Below, one piece after another: positions 25,559 through 36,888 of a DNA stretch of 42,775 nt. The first letter of the stretch is position 1; every line of letters starts with the position of its first letter. The notes below the pieces were generated by a model. That model searched no databases and was not told where the DNA came from. It saw only the letters and a program-made list of their open reading frames with translations. The stretch comes from Didymodactylos carnosus (lineage: Eukaryota; Rotifera; Eurotatoria; Philodinida; Philodinidae). The DNA lies in assembly GCA_905250885.1 (NCBI GenBank), contig CAJNOQ010000707.1, positions 1-42,775 on the forward strand. The letters are read 5' to 3'. The position numbers were made by a program, and so were the translations under genes.

Positions 25559-26639
25559 AACTATAATCTTTTTTCCATATATATTTCATATTTTTGATAT
25601 TAAGTATTATTTGATGTTCATGTATGTCGGCAGTCAAAGCAATTCTAATGTGGATGTTAAATGTTGTTATTAAAAAAGTATTGATATTCTCATCTGAGAG
25701 AGTGAAGAGAAAAGTTATGGATACATTTTCTTTGTATTTAATTTTCAAACAATGATTCAATTCAGATTTTGACGATGTTCTAAATCGATCTCATTGCAGT
25801 ATTTTTTTATTCAAAAATATAGTTTGTTCGTCTATTTCTTGTAACTAAAACGGTCCCCACCACGTTCTTCTGTTTATCGTTGCGTCTTCCTATTTTTTCC
25901 AAGGTTTCCAAAGATGTTTCCAGATTCTTAATTTCTAATATTAATTGTTGTTTTAAAAATTAGATGACGAAATTTCTATACATGTGTTGTTTTTTTCATT
26001 TTTCATCTGTTTTCTATTGTTCATAAAAAATTTTTTATTTATAGCAAACGCTTTCCTAAATAAAAATTCTTGAGATTGGAGTACAGTTGTTTTTAGATGC
26101 ATTATCGTTGACACTATTTAATAATCAGCTTGTGGGATTCAGCAAAATATTATTTATTTTTTTATCATTATTGAAAGAAATGGCTATAGATATTTATGTT
26201 AATTGTCCTTTATTTCGTACACATATGTCTTAATAAGTAAGAAAGAATTACTACTATTTCATATTCTTTTGTTATACATGATAGCTTGGATACTGGCACA
26301 TATTGTTGTTATTAAAGTTGGAAAATTATTCAAGGATCAGTCTAGTAAATGACCTAAATGACAATAAAACGTTCCAATGACGATAATAAGTGTATCTCAT
26401 AGTCGCAGTATAATCTGTTTTGTTTAAATCATATCAATACCCGACATCTGCTACATGCAGCGCAGTTCTAATCATTAAGTTAAAAAAGTTTGAACTTTTC
26501 TCTTCATATTTTATTATATTAATGAAGTAATACAATTAACTAAACGTTTCGATATGTTAACATATCATCCTCAGTAGTTAAGAAACGAAATATTTTATAG
26601 ATCCACAATCTAAAGTTAGAGTTCTAATCATTGAGGAGA
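25559..26639. other. 3' flank of NR4A and intergenic sequence
   Basis: AATAAA at 26059-26064, about 500 bases after the NR4A stop, is a possible polyadenylation signal. At 26464-26632 there is a compact cluster: a 13-base direct repeat (AGTTCTAATCATT at 26464 and 26620), a near-palindrome AAAAGTTTGAACTTTT (26484-26499) and a perfect 16-base palindrome GATATGTTAACATATC (26551-26566). Open frames at 25386-25760 overlap NR4A's last exon or are AT-rich chance. Confidence 0.45.
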
Positions 26640-28340
26640 TTCAGTTGACAAAACAGATCAGTATTTTGTAAAACATTTTGATGTGCGATACATTTTTAGT
26701 GATTCTCTTGTTCGAACCTCTTACAATTTACCGAAATAACAAACTGATTTTTCGTCAAAATTAATCAAACTCACGGTGAAATCTCTTGAGGTGTAGATTC
26801 CTTTTTCACCTGAATATATTCATTTCTCAAGCTCTGAGGAATAATGAAAAGATGGATCTGGCTTTGCTTTTGTCGGCGTCTGGAAGTGAGATGTTGAATC
26901 TATGAGGTTGCAGCAATTCGATAGGTTCAGCTAAATGTCATTATTGAATTTCGGCTTGACACTTTGAACGTATATAGCTCTTTCTACCTCTACTTTAGAC
27001 AAAGCTTGAGAATGTTTGAACCCTCTTACGTCGAGATATGATACTACATTTTCTACTGTGCTGTGCTGAAGTGTCGCTTTTTTGAAAGTGAAAATGTCGC
27101 GAAGAACAGTACAAAAATGCTGAAATATTTATCTAAGTTAAAGATATGCATAGTATTTTTGAGCAGAATTTCGAATCACAGCTATTGAATGGAAACTACC
27201 ACACAGTTGAAAACTCGTGTGAGTCCAATATTTCACTTCCAGAAACTCAGAGAAACAGATCGAAATAGATTTTTTATCACTCACCTTTTTTATCACTCAC
27301 TCAGCTTCATCATTCACCAAGGGCTCACAAGTACGGCTGTAGTATATGTGAGAAAGTGCTTCCGTCTCAAATACTGGTTGAAATGATTCACTGAAAAAAT
27401 ATTAATTTAGATACTAAAAAAATATACTCTTCAAATAATTGATACCTCACAAGTTCTAATTGAAGTTCATCATTGACGAGGAAATGTGTTTTCGATGTGT
27501 GCATAAATCAACTGTCAGTGTGATAGACGACTGTGAAAGCATGTCTATAAAACGATAGGAAGATTTTAGGCAAAGATTATATTGTCATAGATGAACTGTA
27601 ATTAAGAATCAGCATTTGAATTTCTATTTTAGTTTGAAGCTGAGGGAAGCTGTTCGATCAATTTTTGTCTTCTATAAATTAAAATATTTGGACTTGAGGT
27701 TGTGTTTCGTTGAAACTAAATAGCTAGATAATTTTTAAAACATAATAATTTTTTGATATTTGAAGATTTTCATGTTTCTATTAGCGTTTGGTTGATGTCA
27801 AAGCCCACCATTTTGTATAAAACTCTTTTCTCTATCGAATTATATACAACTCAAAATATTTTTACATTGTATCATTGCACATTGGAAAAACAACGACGCA
27901 AGTCTTGAAATTTTTTTTTGTATTCAGTATTTTGTAAGGAAAACTTCTCATCATGTTGTTGAATGTGATCTGGATCAGAATGAGTACAACGATCGATCTC
28001 TGCATTGGATCGCATCATTAAGCTAATAAAATTTGCATTGCTGGTCTTTTACCTATGGAAAAAAATTGTGTTCTTATTGATTGAAGAATACGTACAACCT
28101 CAAGTTAAAACCTCACGTATTAGCGGACTTTCTCGTCTGCTGTATTTGACATTCATCTGGTCATAGAGAATTATGTCAATAACTAGCGCCACCGTACGTT
28201 TGTCATTCGTACAGAGGAAACGTGCAACTTCTGTTCAATGGCGATTTTGTGTATGTTTTTATTTCTTATCTTATCTCGACCCTTATCTCAACCTAGACGC
28301 GGTGGAGAGAAGAAAATCGAAAATGGATGACATTTTGGCA
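26640..28340 (-). pseudogene. Scattered exons of an unrecognised, decayed minus-strand gene
   Basis: Successive minus-strand blocks have protein-like composition but are broken by stops and frame changes: EVARFLCTNDKRTVALV and YSRRESPLIRE (about 28235-28105), SNAEIDRCTHSDPDHIQQ (about 28010-27940), THFLVNDELQLELVR ending at a GT donor (about 27500-27455), ESFQPVFETEALSHIYYSR after a pyrimidine-AG acceptor (about 27390-27330), VENVVSYLDVRGFKHSQAL and VERAIYVQSVKPKFNN (about 27055-26945), FQTPTKAKPDPSFHYSSEL (about 26893-26838). The spacing and splice-like borders resemble the small-exon genes nearby. The block around VVSYLDVRGF loosely recalls LisH-type helices, but I do not name a family. It could also be two unrelated fragments. 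Confidence 0.4.
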
Positions 28341-28697
28341 AAGACTATCTTTGTCCTGTGACAGAGAAAAACGACCTGTTGTTTTTACTTAAGCACACTG
28401 TCCTATTAATATATTAAAAGCAACTAGACTAAAGGTTAACCAACTAGATTGTAATTGTGATAAATAGTCGCAACCTTGAGAAATTATAAAGAACAGAAGC
28501 ATTCAAAAGTTTCAATTATCGTTTTTTCTAATGGATGAGCATCGTAAGTGTTCGACAGCAAACCTTTTTCTCAGTGTCTTTATAACTATGATTATACGAT
28601 ACCAATTTTCTTCTCTATCCATATCATTCCTTTCTGGCCTAAACAACAATAAGCTCTGCCTTATCATAATGATAACTCTGTAATAATAGATATAAAT

Positions 28698-30056
28698 ATG
28701 ACATCTTGGCTCGTTCCCCCATCATCACCAACAGGCAATAGTCGTCGAATTGAGCTTGCTGGCATTGATCTGTGGATCTTCGCACGCACCGACAAAGTAT
28801 TCGTCTATCCATCCGAGTTAGATATTGATCGACTCAAAGATGCACTGAGTCGTACTCTCTCCGTGTGGCCTCTTGTTGCCGGTCGGTTCCTCTTGCTCGA
28901 TGGTGGCCACTACTCCATCGAAATGTCGGATAATCCAATTCCGATTACCTACGCTGAAAATACTGACCTAGCTACTTGGCCTGCTAACTTGAACATTGTT
29001 GCAGAACTGCATCATAATCCACTTGTACCATTTATCGACGAAGTACAAATTATAACACTACTTCATGGTTCTCAGGACGAGCCTCTCTTTCGTTTGAAAC
29101 TGACTCGTCTTGTGCAAAGTGGCGAATGAGTCTTGGGAGTAAGTTGGGCGCATGTGTTGAGTGATGCTGCCGCCTTATTAAACTTTTTAAATACCATCTC
29201 ACGTTTTTACCAACACTTGGAACCACTGGAAACATTGCCTGTGTTCGAACGACGTCTATTGCGAGAGGACGAAGCAGATCAATCTCTTCTACCTATTATG
29301 AAGCATCTGAGTAATGCTGGACCATTGCAAGAAATGTTTAAACTTTTTAGCAGTTGGAAAGATACGTACGAGCAACTGAATTTGCGCTTCTCATGCGAAC
29401 AACTAGCCAAACCACGTGAATTAGCCGGTGGAAACAATCTAACCATTCAAGATTCGCTTTCTGCCTACATCATTCTTACGCTGAACACTCATTGTTATCT
29501 AAATGATGATCAGCGCCGTATTTTACGCACAAACACACCTGTCAATTTTCGCGGTGTCTCTCACTCGATAGCTCCAGCTGGGCACGTTTCCAATGCTGTA
29601 TTTATGATGCTGTCCGATGATTTTGATGATCCATTATCTCTGTCGAGCATTGTCAGGACAATTCGTCGCTCAATTATTCGATCACGTGATCCAAAATTTC
29701 TGGAGCCCTGGCTGACCCCAGCTGATGGATTATTGAGAAAAATCGCGCGTGAAAATCTACTGGCCAACTGGGGACAGTTTCCGAACGAAGTGATAGTTAA
29801 TTCTAATTTAAGGTACGATTGGGCGGGTCTCGTAGATTTGGGCTACACGGACAAATGTCGCTTCTATACAGTATGGACGGATCCATTGTATTTCCGTGTG
29901 TTTCATCTAAATCCAGTGCAAGACGGCACCGAATGGCTCCCACGAGATCGGAACGGAGCTGAAGTTGCTTTTCTACTTGAAAATGACATGAAAGAAAGAT
30001 TTGTAAGCGCATGGCAGAAAGGTGTTGCCGCGAATTTTACAAAAGTAAAACAATGA
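28698..30056 (+). pseudogene. BAHD/HXXXD-type acyltransferase, intronless, interrupted by one TGA
   Basis: A single uninterrupted frame of 452 codons from ATG 28698 to TGA 30056, apart from one in-frame TGA at 29127-29129 (codon 144). The BAHD catalytic motif HVLSD is at residues 152-156 within GVSWAHVLSDAAA; a YDWAGLVDLGY segment at 373-383 occupies the place of the family's DFGWG-like structural motif. The length of about 450 aa is normal for the family. BAHD enzymes transfer acyl groups from acyl-CoA to alcohols or amines and are mainly plant and fungal. There are no introns, unlike the other genes here, and it is visibly GC-richer; both point to horizontal acquisition. The stop lies eight codons before the catalytic His, so the upstream product would be inactive; apart from it no damage is seen, suggesting a recent nonsense change, a segregating allele, readthrough or a sequencing error. 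AATAAA at 30179-30184 and an AT-rich TATA-like stretch just before the ATG suggest host-type signals. Confidence 0.85.
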
Positions 30057-30178
30057 GAAGTAGAAATCATTTTTCAAATATTTCAATGTCGAGTAACACG
30101 GGAAAGCGGAATTGATTGCAATTCTTGGTGTTGTCCGATGACAAACATGGACACAAATGTGTATCTCGATTGATAATG

Positions 30179-30184
30179 AATAAA
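30179..30184 (+). promoter_or_regulatory. Candidate polyadenylation signal of the acyltransferase
   Basis: AATAAA about 120 bases after the stop codon of the acyltransferase frame. Confidence 0.5.
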
Positions 30185-30197
30185 TGTCTAATATAAA

Positions 30198-30263
30198 CGG
30201 AGCCGGAGCCGGATAGAAAACGTTGAGTCAGGAGCTGGAGTCGGTGGCTGTTGGTCGGCTCCG
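30198..30263. repeat. GGAGCCGG degenerate inverted-motif island
   Basis: CGGAGCCGGAGCCGG at the left, variants CAGGAGCTGGAGTCGG in the middle and the inverted GTCGGCTCCG at the right, all in about 66 GC-rich bases immediately after the acyltransferase polyadenylation signal. A small member of the motif-saturated island type seen elsewhere in the window. Confidence 0.5.
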
Positions 30264-31617
30264 AATTCTTTTTTGTTCTGTTTATATTTGATGATGATAT
30301 GCGTGTTCAATCGAGGTAAGTATGACACTCTTACCACAGCTACTTTCGTTTGCTATTCCTTTCTTTTCATTTCTATCATTGCTTTGTATTTGTTATTACC
30401 TGAGAGCCTTGAAAATTCAATCGAAAGAAAAAGCAAAGTAAGAGGTCCGTATCTACGTCGTTTGTGTGTTTCGACTTCTGCCTGTTGTTGGATTACAGAA
30501 ACTGTAATTTTTTGTCCCACTACAATCTCAGACAGAAGTCTCAACTCAAGAAACTTTTGAAAAATCAAGACTTTGTTTTGTTTCCGTGCACGAATCGTTT
30601 ATTATTGGAAGTGATCTGCAAAGATCAAATGTGTCCAAAATTGTTAAGAATCAAAAATATGATCTCAGCGGTTTAGTTTTGAAAACGATGGTTGTATTCT
30701 TGGACATTGTATATTTCCGATTGTCAAAGAGTGTGCGGTCGGAAAGGAGGGGAAAACCCTTATAAATCAATATTGATTCTACAGCAACTTGTTGAAATGA
30801 TCATACATGTTTTCAGAACATTCTTCAAAACAAACTTAAAAAATCTGTCACTTTATGAATTTCACGGTCTTTATTCTCGTTCGGAAAGCGCTCATATCTT
30901 GTCTGGTGTTTGTTAAAAAACAAGTTTCATTCTGAGTCGCAAATGTCTCACTTCGGTCTAATTTCTATTGAGCTAGTCCGATTCTGGGTAAAGCGTTACT
31001 GAATGTGGTTCATTCACTTATTTGTGCATTTCGAAAGTGTTCGAAAACTACATGATTCAACTTTTGGATTTGTTTGATATCCAAACAAAGTCGTCTTTCG
31101 TCCAAGGTTCGACGAAACTTTAGGGATTGACGCTATTGTTTCGTGGATAAAGACTATCAAATTTTGCAAGCTACCGAAAGTCCGTCATCAGGATTTTCGA
31201 AACGAATCAACGATAACGGTAGATCAATGTCGATAACAAGTTGAGAATTGGTTGAGGTGAGGGTGTTTGACAATTAATAATAAATCGAAGAGAATCAAAG
31301 CGGAAAGAAAACAAAAAGCTTACCAGATTTTTGGAAAATTGTTTTTTTGTGTACTAAAAGAAGCATGAGTGGTGAAATAAAGCGCAAGGGATAGAACAAG
31401 AACGTTGCTTGGATAAACAGATTCAATTAGAACATCCAGAAAGTCATAATTGTCTGCGTATCTTATACAGCATATTATTTACATTGACATAACTGTTGAT
31501 TCATTATCGTGTTACACAGAAAAGCTATGCTAAGCACAGGAGGAGAGGCTCCCGTCGAACTTATCCATTGATCTTTTATTGCTTTTGTGCATTCGATGTT
31601 ATTTTATGCTGCTTTTC
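30264..31617. other. Intergenic, only short open frames
   Basis: Several plus-strand open frames of 70-95 codons (30273-30560, 30464-30676, 30692-30916) overlap each other in different frames and have no recognisable family. Some blocks (for example YEFHGLYSRSESAHI near 30852-30896) look coding-like, so decayed gene or transposon remnants are possible. Not identified. Confidence 0.3.
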
Positions 31618-31846
31618 CAAGGGGGAAAAAGCATACTTCTGTACTTCTCGGTACTTCTCCGTACTTCTTGATACTTCTTCGTACTCTTTTGTACTTCTCC
31701 GTACTTTTGAGGTACGAAGTACGAAATACGCTTTTCTCCTTTTCGTACTTCGTACTTCGTACTTCAGAAGCACGGAAAAGTACAAAAAAGTACGAAGAAG
31801 TATCAAGAAGTACCGAGAAGTACAGAAGTATGCTTTTTTCCCCTTG
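31618..31846. mobile_element. 229-base hairpin element saturated with GTACTTC
   Basis: The left arm (about 31618-31730) starts CAAGGGGGAAAAAGCATACT. The right arm (about 31745-31846), reverse-complemented, starts CAAGGGGAAAAAAGCATACT. The arms match along their length except for one extra GTACTTCTCC unit on the left and scattered changes. Each arm is a chain of GTACTTCTnn units, so the element is both a long hairpin and a tandem-like array. Open frames across it on both strands merely translate the repeat. No clear target duplication. Confidence 0.8.
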
Positions 31847-32489
31847 TGTTTTTCGCTAATAACAGCCCATAGAACAAAAAAACCATGATAGACAGAACTT
31901 AAAAGATTTCCACCTACCAGCTTTTGCACCGAACGTGTCATAAGCCTAAGGTTGGTGGGATGATAGTAAAAGACTAAAGTTAACGAACACAGCTCAAACT
32001 GCTACTCTTTATGTTTAAGATCATTTCTAGAATTATATATTAGTGAGATGCTAAAGTGTTTGACAGCAACAATTTTAAAACATTTTCTGCACTGTTATGG
32101 AAAATTTAATTTTTTTGTCTAAACTTAAAAAATTTGTCTGCGCGATACAAACGGGCACCTCTGTTAGATCCATGTGGACAATTTAATTTTCTAGACTTTT
32201 AACTATTATTAATAGAGTTGCGTTTTAAAGCAACTTAGTTTCATGACGAAGCAAAAACACCAATGACAACGTACAATCATTATGACTTTTTTAACCACTG
32301 AAGTGTACTTTCAAGATAAATGTATTAAGATGTATTAAGATATGTGTATCATCATTATTATATGTACCTGCTTAGTAGTAGTAAAGATCTGACGGAAATT
32401 CGAAATTGTAGAGAGAGAGAGAGGGAGAGAGAGTGTGTGTGAAAACTTGAATAGAGAAAAAACAAGTAAGCAGAACTTCTATACGCGTA
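31847..32489. other. Intergenic, nothing recognised
   Basis: AT-rich, with a GA/GT microsatellite at 32411-32440. The minus-strand open frame 32372-32620 runs from this microsatellite into the neighbouring element and is not a gene. Confidence 0.4.
32411..32440. repeat. (GA)n-(GT)n microsatellite
   Basis: GA dinucleotides with one GGGA interruption, followed by GT dinucleotides. Confidence 0.9.
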
Positions 32490-32858
32490 CACTGTAATTT
32501 GGAATTATTTTCTATTTTATAGAAAATCGCCAAGGATTTTCCAACTTTTATAAAATCCTCAGCGATTTTCTGACTGTTTAGAAAACGTTGATTTTCTACT
32601 TTATAGAAAATCCGCTCCATTTTCTATAAATTGACTTTTCTCATTTGCCAGAAAATCGATAAAGAATTTCTAAAAAGTTGGAAAATCGACAGCATTAGAA
32701 AATTGATCGATTTTCTATAAATAAATCCCAGTATTCTTGAAATTCGATAGCGATTTTCTAAAAAGACCACTCATTGATTTTTTTCTTGCTTCTTTCACAT
32801 CTATCTATTTAATTTTATTTATTGTAACAAGTTGTCGTGTAACAGATCTCTGCTCGTT

Positions 32859-33095
32859 TTAGTATTTAACATCGGAAATGTTAGTAGCGTCGAAAAGTTC
32901 TCTCAGTTTTTGCAAATCAGCATATTCTTCGAGAAGTATTGTTGCTGCATGACACTTGGAGATCACAAAGTGGTACTGAAAAGGTTCTTTGGTTTGCCTG
33001 ATTAAGACACGATCGAGTTCCATCGCAACTTTTTGAAGATCACAAAGCGATTTGCTCTTGCTAATATTCCTCATTTTTATGTCTGAATTTAGCAT
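32859..33095 (-). CDS. Small open frame inside the 1062-base element
   Basis: A 78-codon frame with protein-like composition (CDLQKVAMELDRVLIRQ, LLEEYADLQKLRELFDA; amphipathic, probably helical). No family recognised, no signal peptide or membrane segment. The in-frame ATG at 33095 is followed by a second at 33074. It may be a captured gene fragment, a remnant of a lost transposon gene or chance. The location between two motif arrays of the same element is the main reason to note it. Confidence 0.3.
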   Translation of the reverse strand: MLNSDIKMRNISKSKSLCDLQKVAMELDRVLIRQTKEPFQYHFVISKCHAATILLEEYADLQKLRELFDATNISDVKY

Positions 33096-33189
33096 CTTCC
33101 AAAAATGTACTTGGTTATATTAATTCAAAGACATGATCCTAACAATTCACATTTATTTTCTTTATTTTTTAAATAAAATAACAGTCGCT

Positions 33190-33330
33190 CAACACGTGAG
33201 CGATGGCGAATTTGGTTTTCATTAGTAAAAGATCTATATTGTCATCCAATAAGCTTAAATAATACACCCACTCAACTTCGAAGTTCAATAGCTTTTAATA
33301 ATGGTGAAAAAATTCAGCCATTTTCACGCA
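33190..33330 (+). pseudogene. Coding-like exon fragment inside the 1062-base element
   Basis: After an AG at 33183-33184 one plus-strand frame stays open for about 60 codons until the motif array: RERWRIWFSLVKDLYCH, then ISLNNTPTQLRSSIAFNN, GEKIQPFSRK. The composition is unlike the surrounding AT-rich non-coding DNA and resembles a conserved internal exon. No start, no recognised family. It is opposite in strand to the 78-codon frame, so the cargo may be a mosaic of captured pieces. Confidence 0.3.
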
Positions 33331-33804
33331 AGTCTCTGATTATCAGCATTTTCATTCAAATTGTTCTTCCTCATCATCTAGAAAATCGCTGAGGATTTTC
33401 CAGACGGAAATTCGCCGAGGATTTTCTATAAATAATTCTCGGCAATTGGAAATTGGATTTTCTATAAGCTGGAAAATCCGTGAAGATTTTATATATGGAC
33501 TTTTTGAAAATCGCCGAGCATTTTCTATAAATAATTCTCAACTTTACAGTGTATCAAACACGATATCAGCAATTTTTTCAGTGGCGCCAATAATGGAGTT
33601 AGCATTTTGTTGAACAACACTGACTACTCTCTAAAAAAAGGTATATTACCGCCCATCATCCCTTTAACTGCTAGAAAAATAAATGGAATGACTATTGCCA
33701 CGCCCAGGAGTGTCAATCAGAAGCTATTGTCAATATTTTGGACTCAGCACACTTCCTAACCGAAATATTTTTCTGATAAGTATGAAATAGATTTGTGTAT
33801 ATGG

Positions 33805-34140
33805 TTAGATAGAATGGCTTAGATAGTGTCTCTTTCCAGAGACTATGTTAAAAATAATATATGTGAGATTTTTGAAAAAGTTTCCAAAATGCTTGAGAAA
33901 CCGGATTTTATAGAGTACTTGGAGAGCGATATACTCTAATTTTACCACTCGGCGATCTTCACTAAAAAAATTTTCATCAGAAAGATGCTTCTCCGACTTT
34001 GATATCGTATTCCAATCAAAAGTCATGAGTATTTTTCTGAGAGAGTCCAAAACTCACTTTTCTTTTGTTCTTTCTAAATCGATTTTTGCCATACGTCTTA
34101 TTTCTTCAAATTCACTTGATAATAGGTTATAAACAAATTT
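33805..34140 (-). pseudogene. Two coding-like exons of an unrecognised partial gene
   Basis: On the minus strand, after an AG acceptor at about 34141-34142, 34140-34058 reads NLLSSEFEEIRRMAKIDLE and ends at a GTGAGT donor. 33961-33805, after a T-rich acceptor, continues in phase (DRRVVKLEYIALQVLYKIR) to TAA. The two exons total 240 nt. Alternatively the frame can be read straight through with one TGA at the donor. There is no start codon or further exon upstream. Family not recognised. Confidence 0.3.
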
Positions 34141-34150
34141 CTAAGTCTAG

Positions 34151-36888
34151 AGATTTGACGATGTCTGTGGAAGTAATCTGTGGTGCAGTGTGTGATCATT
34201 TCACAACACATATTTTGTTTCTTATTTTCGGTTTACCATTCAGAGTATTCAAAGGAAATTAAAATAAAGTTTAGAGTCGTTATTTTTCTCAACGACTTCG
34301 AAATTACTTCTTTGTTATGGATTTGTCGAACTCGTTTCATTATTATTTATACCAGCATTTGACAATACTTTTGAATACTTGTGCCGTCGATGATGCTTTT
34401 TTGACATGTAAATGGGATAAAATCTAATTGCTCATTCAACTGGTTCATTCCAATGTGTTTGACTACAAATAGCGACCTTTTCATTCGTCAGATAATAATA
34501 CATATATATCACGCAGGAACCATCGATGATCAGCATTCTGATGTTCAGTTTTGCAGAGATTCAATGTGTATATTTTTCCTGATCGTGCATAGAAGTTGTT
34601 GAAGAAAATGATGACATTATCACTGACGTTGTATATCACTTCTGAAAATTTGATTATATGCTAAAAACGAGTTTATGTTATGGTTATTTCGACGAGAACT
34701 TTGATTGCTAGTTGTATATAAAAAAATGGAGTTAACAGAAATGTGAATACATGAGAGACATATATGTCCTTTAATTTATCTAGAAGTGAATAATTCAAAT
34801 ATATGAATGAAAAATCGTAAAGATTGTTTATTAGTATATGAAAGAGAGCAACACTGATTTCGAAATACAAATCATATCCATCAGTTGAGCAGCGGCGTCT
34901 ATCCCTATCTAAGCAGTTGAGGCCTTTTGTATCACCTCATGTAGAATTTCTGTGAAATGAATTCATGATGCATTCAAATATCCTCTAGAATTAATGAATC
35001 TAGTGGCATGTTGATATATTTATTTTTCTTTATGCAACCTCAAATCATGTGATCAGATTGCCTATTTCGACACCCTTTCAACGTTCTTTGTTTTGTTCAA
35101 AAACTGCTTTTTTGCACAATAAACTGGCTTTTGTCAGTGTAAGTATTCTTAAATTAAATCAATCAATAACGCCTTCTCTTAGCATTTTTTACTCGGCAGT
35201 GTATGATATTTAGAGTTGATATCTCAACATACATGACGCTTGAACGACAAAAAGTAACATATACAATTATCAATTTCTTCTACGACATACAAAATAACAC
35301 ACACTTTTTCGATTCCTAAGAATAATACAACATTCAAGCATTTTACATACAAGCAAGTGTATACATGTTCTCAACTGGTAATTATTATCGATGATATTTG
35401 AAAAAATGTTACCACAACAGTTTTAAATTACAATAAAAGAAAAGATAACGACAACAAATCATACATCTTTTTCATCATATGTAAGAATAACAACAACTCC
35501 ATAGTATGAAGAGACCACCAGTATAAACAACGTCAGTTCGAGGTATGTACCATTGCCGTCGTTAACAGTTTCTCAATTGTTTTATTTAATTAGAAATGTT
35601 CGATTGTTTTCACTCGAATCATCTCTGTTTGATGTAGAAAACATTTTTGTCGTAAAAAGTTTCTACCTTCGAACATAAAAGTGAGATATACCATTGCCAT
35701 TTAAAACGCATATAACGCCCTTTCATTTTAAAACAAAATCGTCGAATTTTGATAATAATTTAAACACAATAGTTTTCTAACACCAACATAGACGAAAATA
35801 ATAATATTACGATTGGTGAAATATAAGATGGTAAAAGAGCGACATATTGAAAAGATTATAAATGATGCGAAAAAGAGAAAAAAAAGCAATCGGATGCCAA
35901 TCTAACATTATTGTCCTTTAAATTGCTTGAAGACAAACCAATCAGCACATGCTCATGTATACATCACGCCAATAGATGATTTTTGTCATCATTCTTCTTC
36001 TTTTCTTCTTCTATACTTTTGTTCTTTTCACTATGTAGTAAAACAATGTATGACCATCATCTCTAGATTTCTACAGTTATTTGATATATGTACAAACAAA
36101 GATGAAAAAATAAAAATTGGTGCATAATATCATCTTCATCATATATTTTTCATTTTCTAATGCCACAAGCTTCCAGTTGTAACTAATCAAGCCACTTTCA
36201 TGCTGATCAGTATCTAGTTGTGATTCTCATATACATACGCTTCGATTTTTATATATCAAAACATCTCGATTCCGATTCATTATTCTTCTCCTTTCATTGT
36301 AGTAATAGTACATCGACTAATTGACGTATTGCACTACTAATCAAGTAAGAATATAAGTGAAAAAATCACGTGTATATACTTCATAATTAACTTACCTTCT
36401 GAACACAGAAAAGAATCCTTAGTAAGGAAATGAGGTTTTAGATTCCTAAATCATGATGTTTTTGCCATAAATTTACGAGATTGAGTCGTTAAAATTTATT
36501 TCTTCTAAATGACTATCAATATATATCTGAAAGTGTAACTTTTTATTTTTAAAGTATAGAAGCAGGTGTGTCTATGAATGATTTGAACATTTGCTCTTAT
36601 TGTTAAAAATAAAAGAAATAGAAAGAAGAAAGAAGAATCATGCATGTCAAAGTTTAATAACGATACAACTTTTTGCTTTTATGCACGTATAGAGCGAATA
36701 TAATTAGACTGATATTTCGCCAACCATAGGGATCGATTAGTGTCATTTCTATAACTTCATCAAGAGTTTATTTCAAAATAATTGCTTAGAGCTTCAATGG
36801 ACTTCATAATCCAAGTTAGTCGACACCACTTGGATGACTATCTGCTTCTGTAAAGATCAGCAGCATACACTTATCTTATTTCAGGACT
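34151..36888. other. Intergenic region upstream of DMRT
   Basis: About 2.7 kb of AT-rich sequence with no supportable gene. TTTCAG at 36879-36884, five bases before the DMRT start, is a likely acceptor, implying a 5' untranslated exon within this region. Open frames here are short and hydrophobic or low-complexity. Confidence 0.45.

Larger units (their letters stand above)
32490..33551. mobile_element. 1062-base TA-flanked inverted-repeat element with non-repeat cargo
   Basis: CACTGTAATTTGGAATTATT at the left and the reverse complement of the right end, CACTGTAAAGTTGAGAATTA, are inverted ends, each flanked by TA (32488-32489 and 33552-33553), as in Tc1/mariner-like insertions. Both subterminal zones (to about 32775 and from about 33378) are filled with variants of AAAATCGCCGAGGATTTTC in both orientations. 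The central 600 bases (about 32776-33377) lack the motif and carry coding-like segments on both strands. No transposase is visible, so it would be non-autonomous. Confidence 0.75.

Noticed and set aside
28173..28361. 62-codon plus-strand frame before the acyltransferase
   Set aside because: The opposite strand has the better coding signal here (the 26640-28340 relic), so this looks like its shadow.
31496..31941. Three overlapping open frames of 90-130 codons on both strands
   Set aside because: They translate the GTACTTC hairpin array; openness comes from the stop-free repeat unit.
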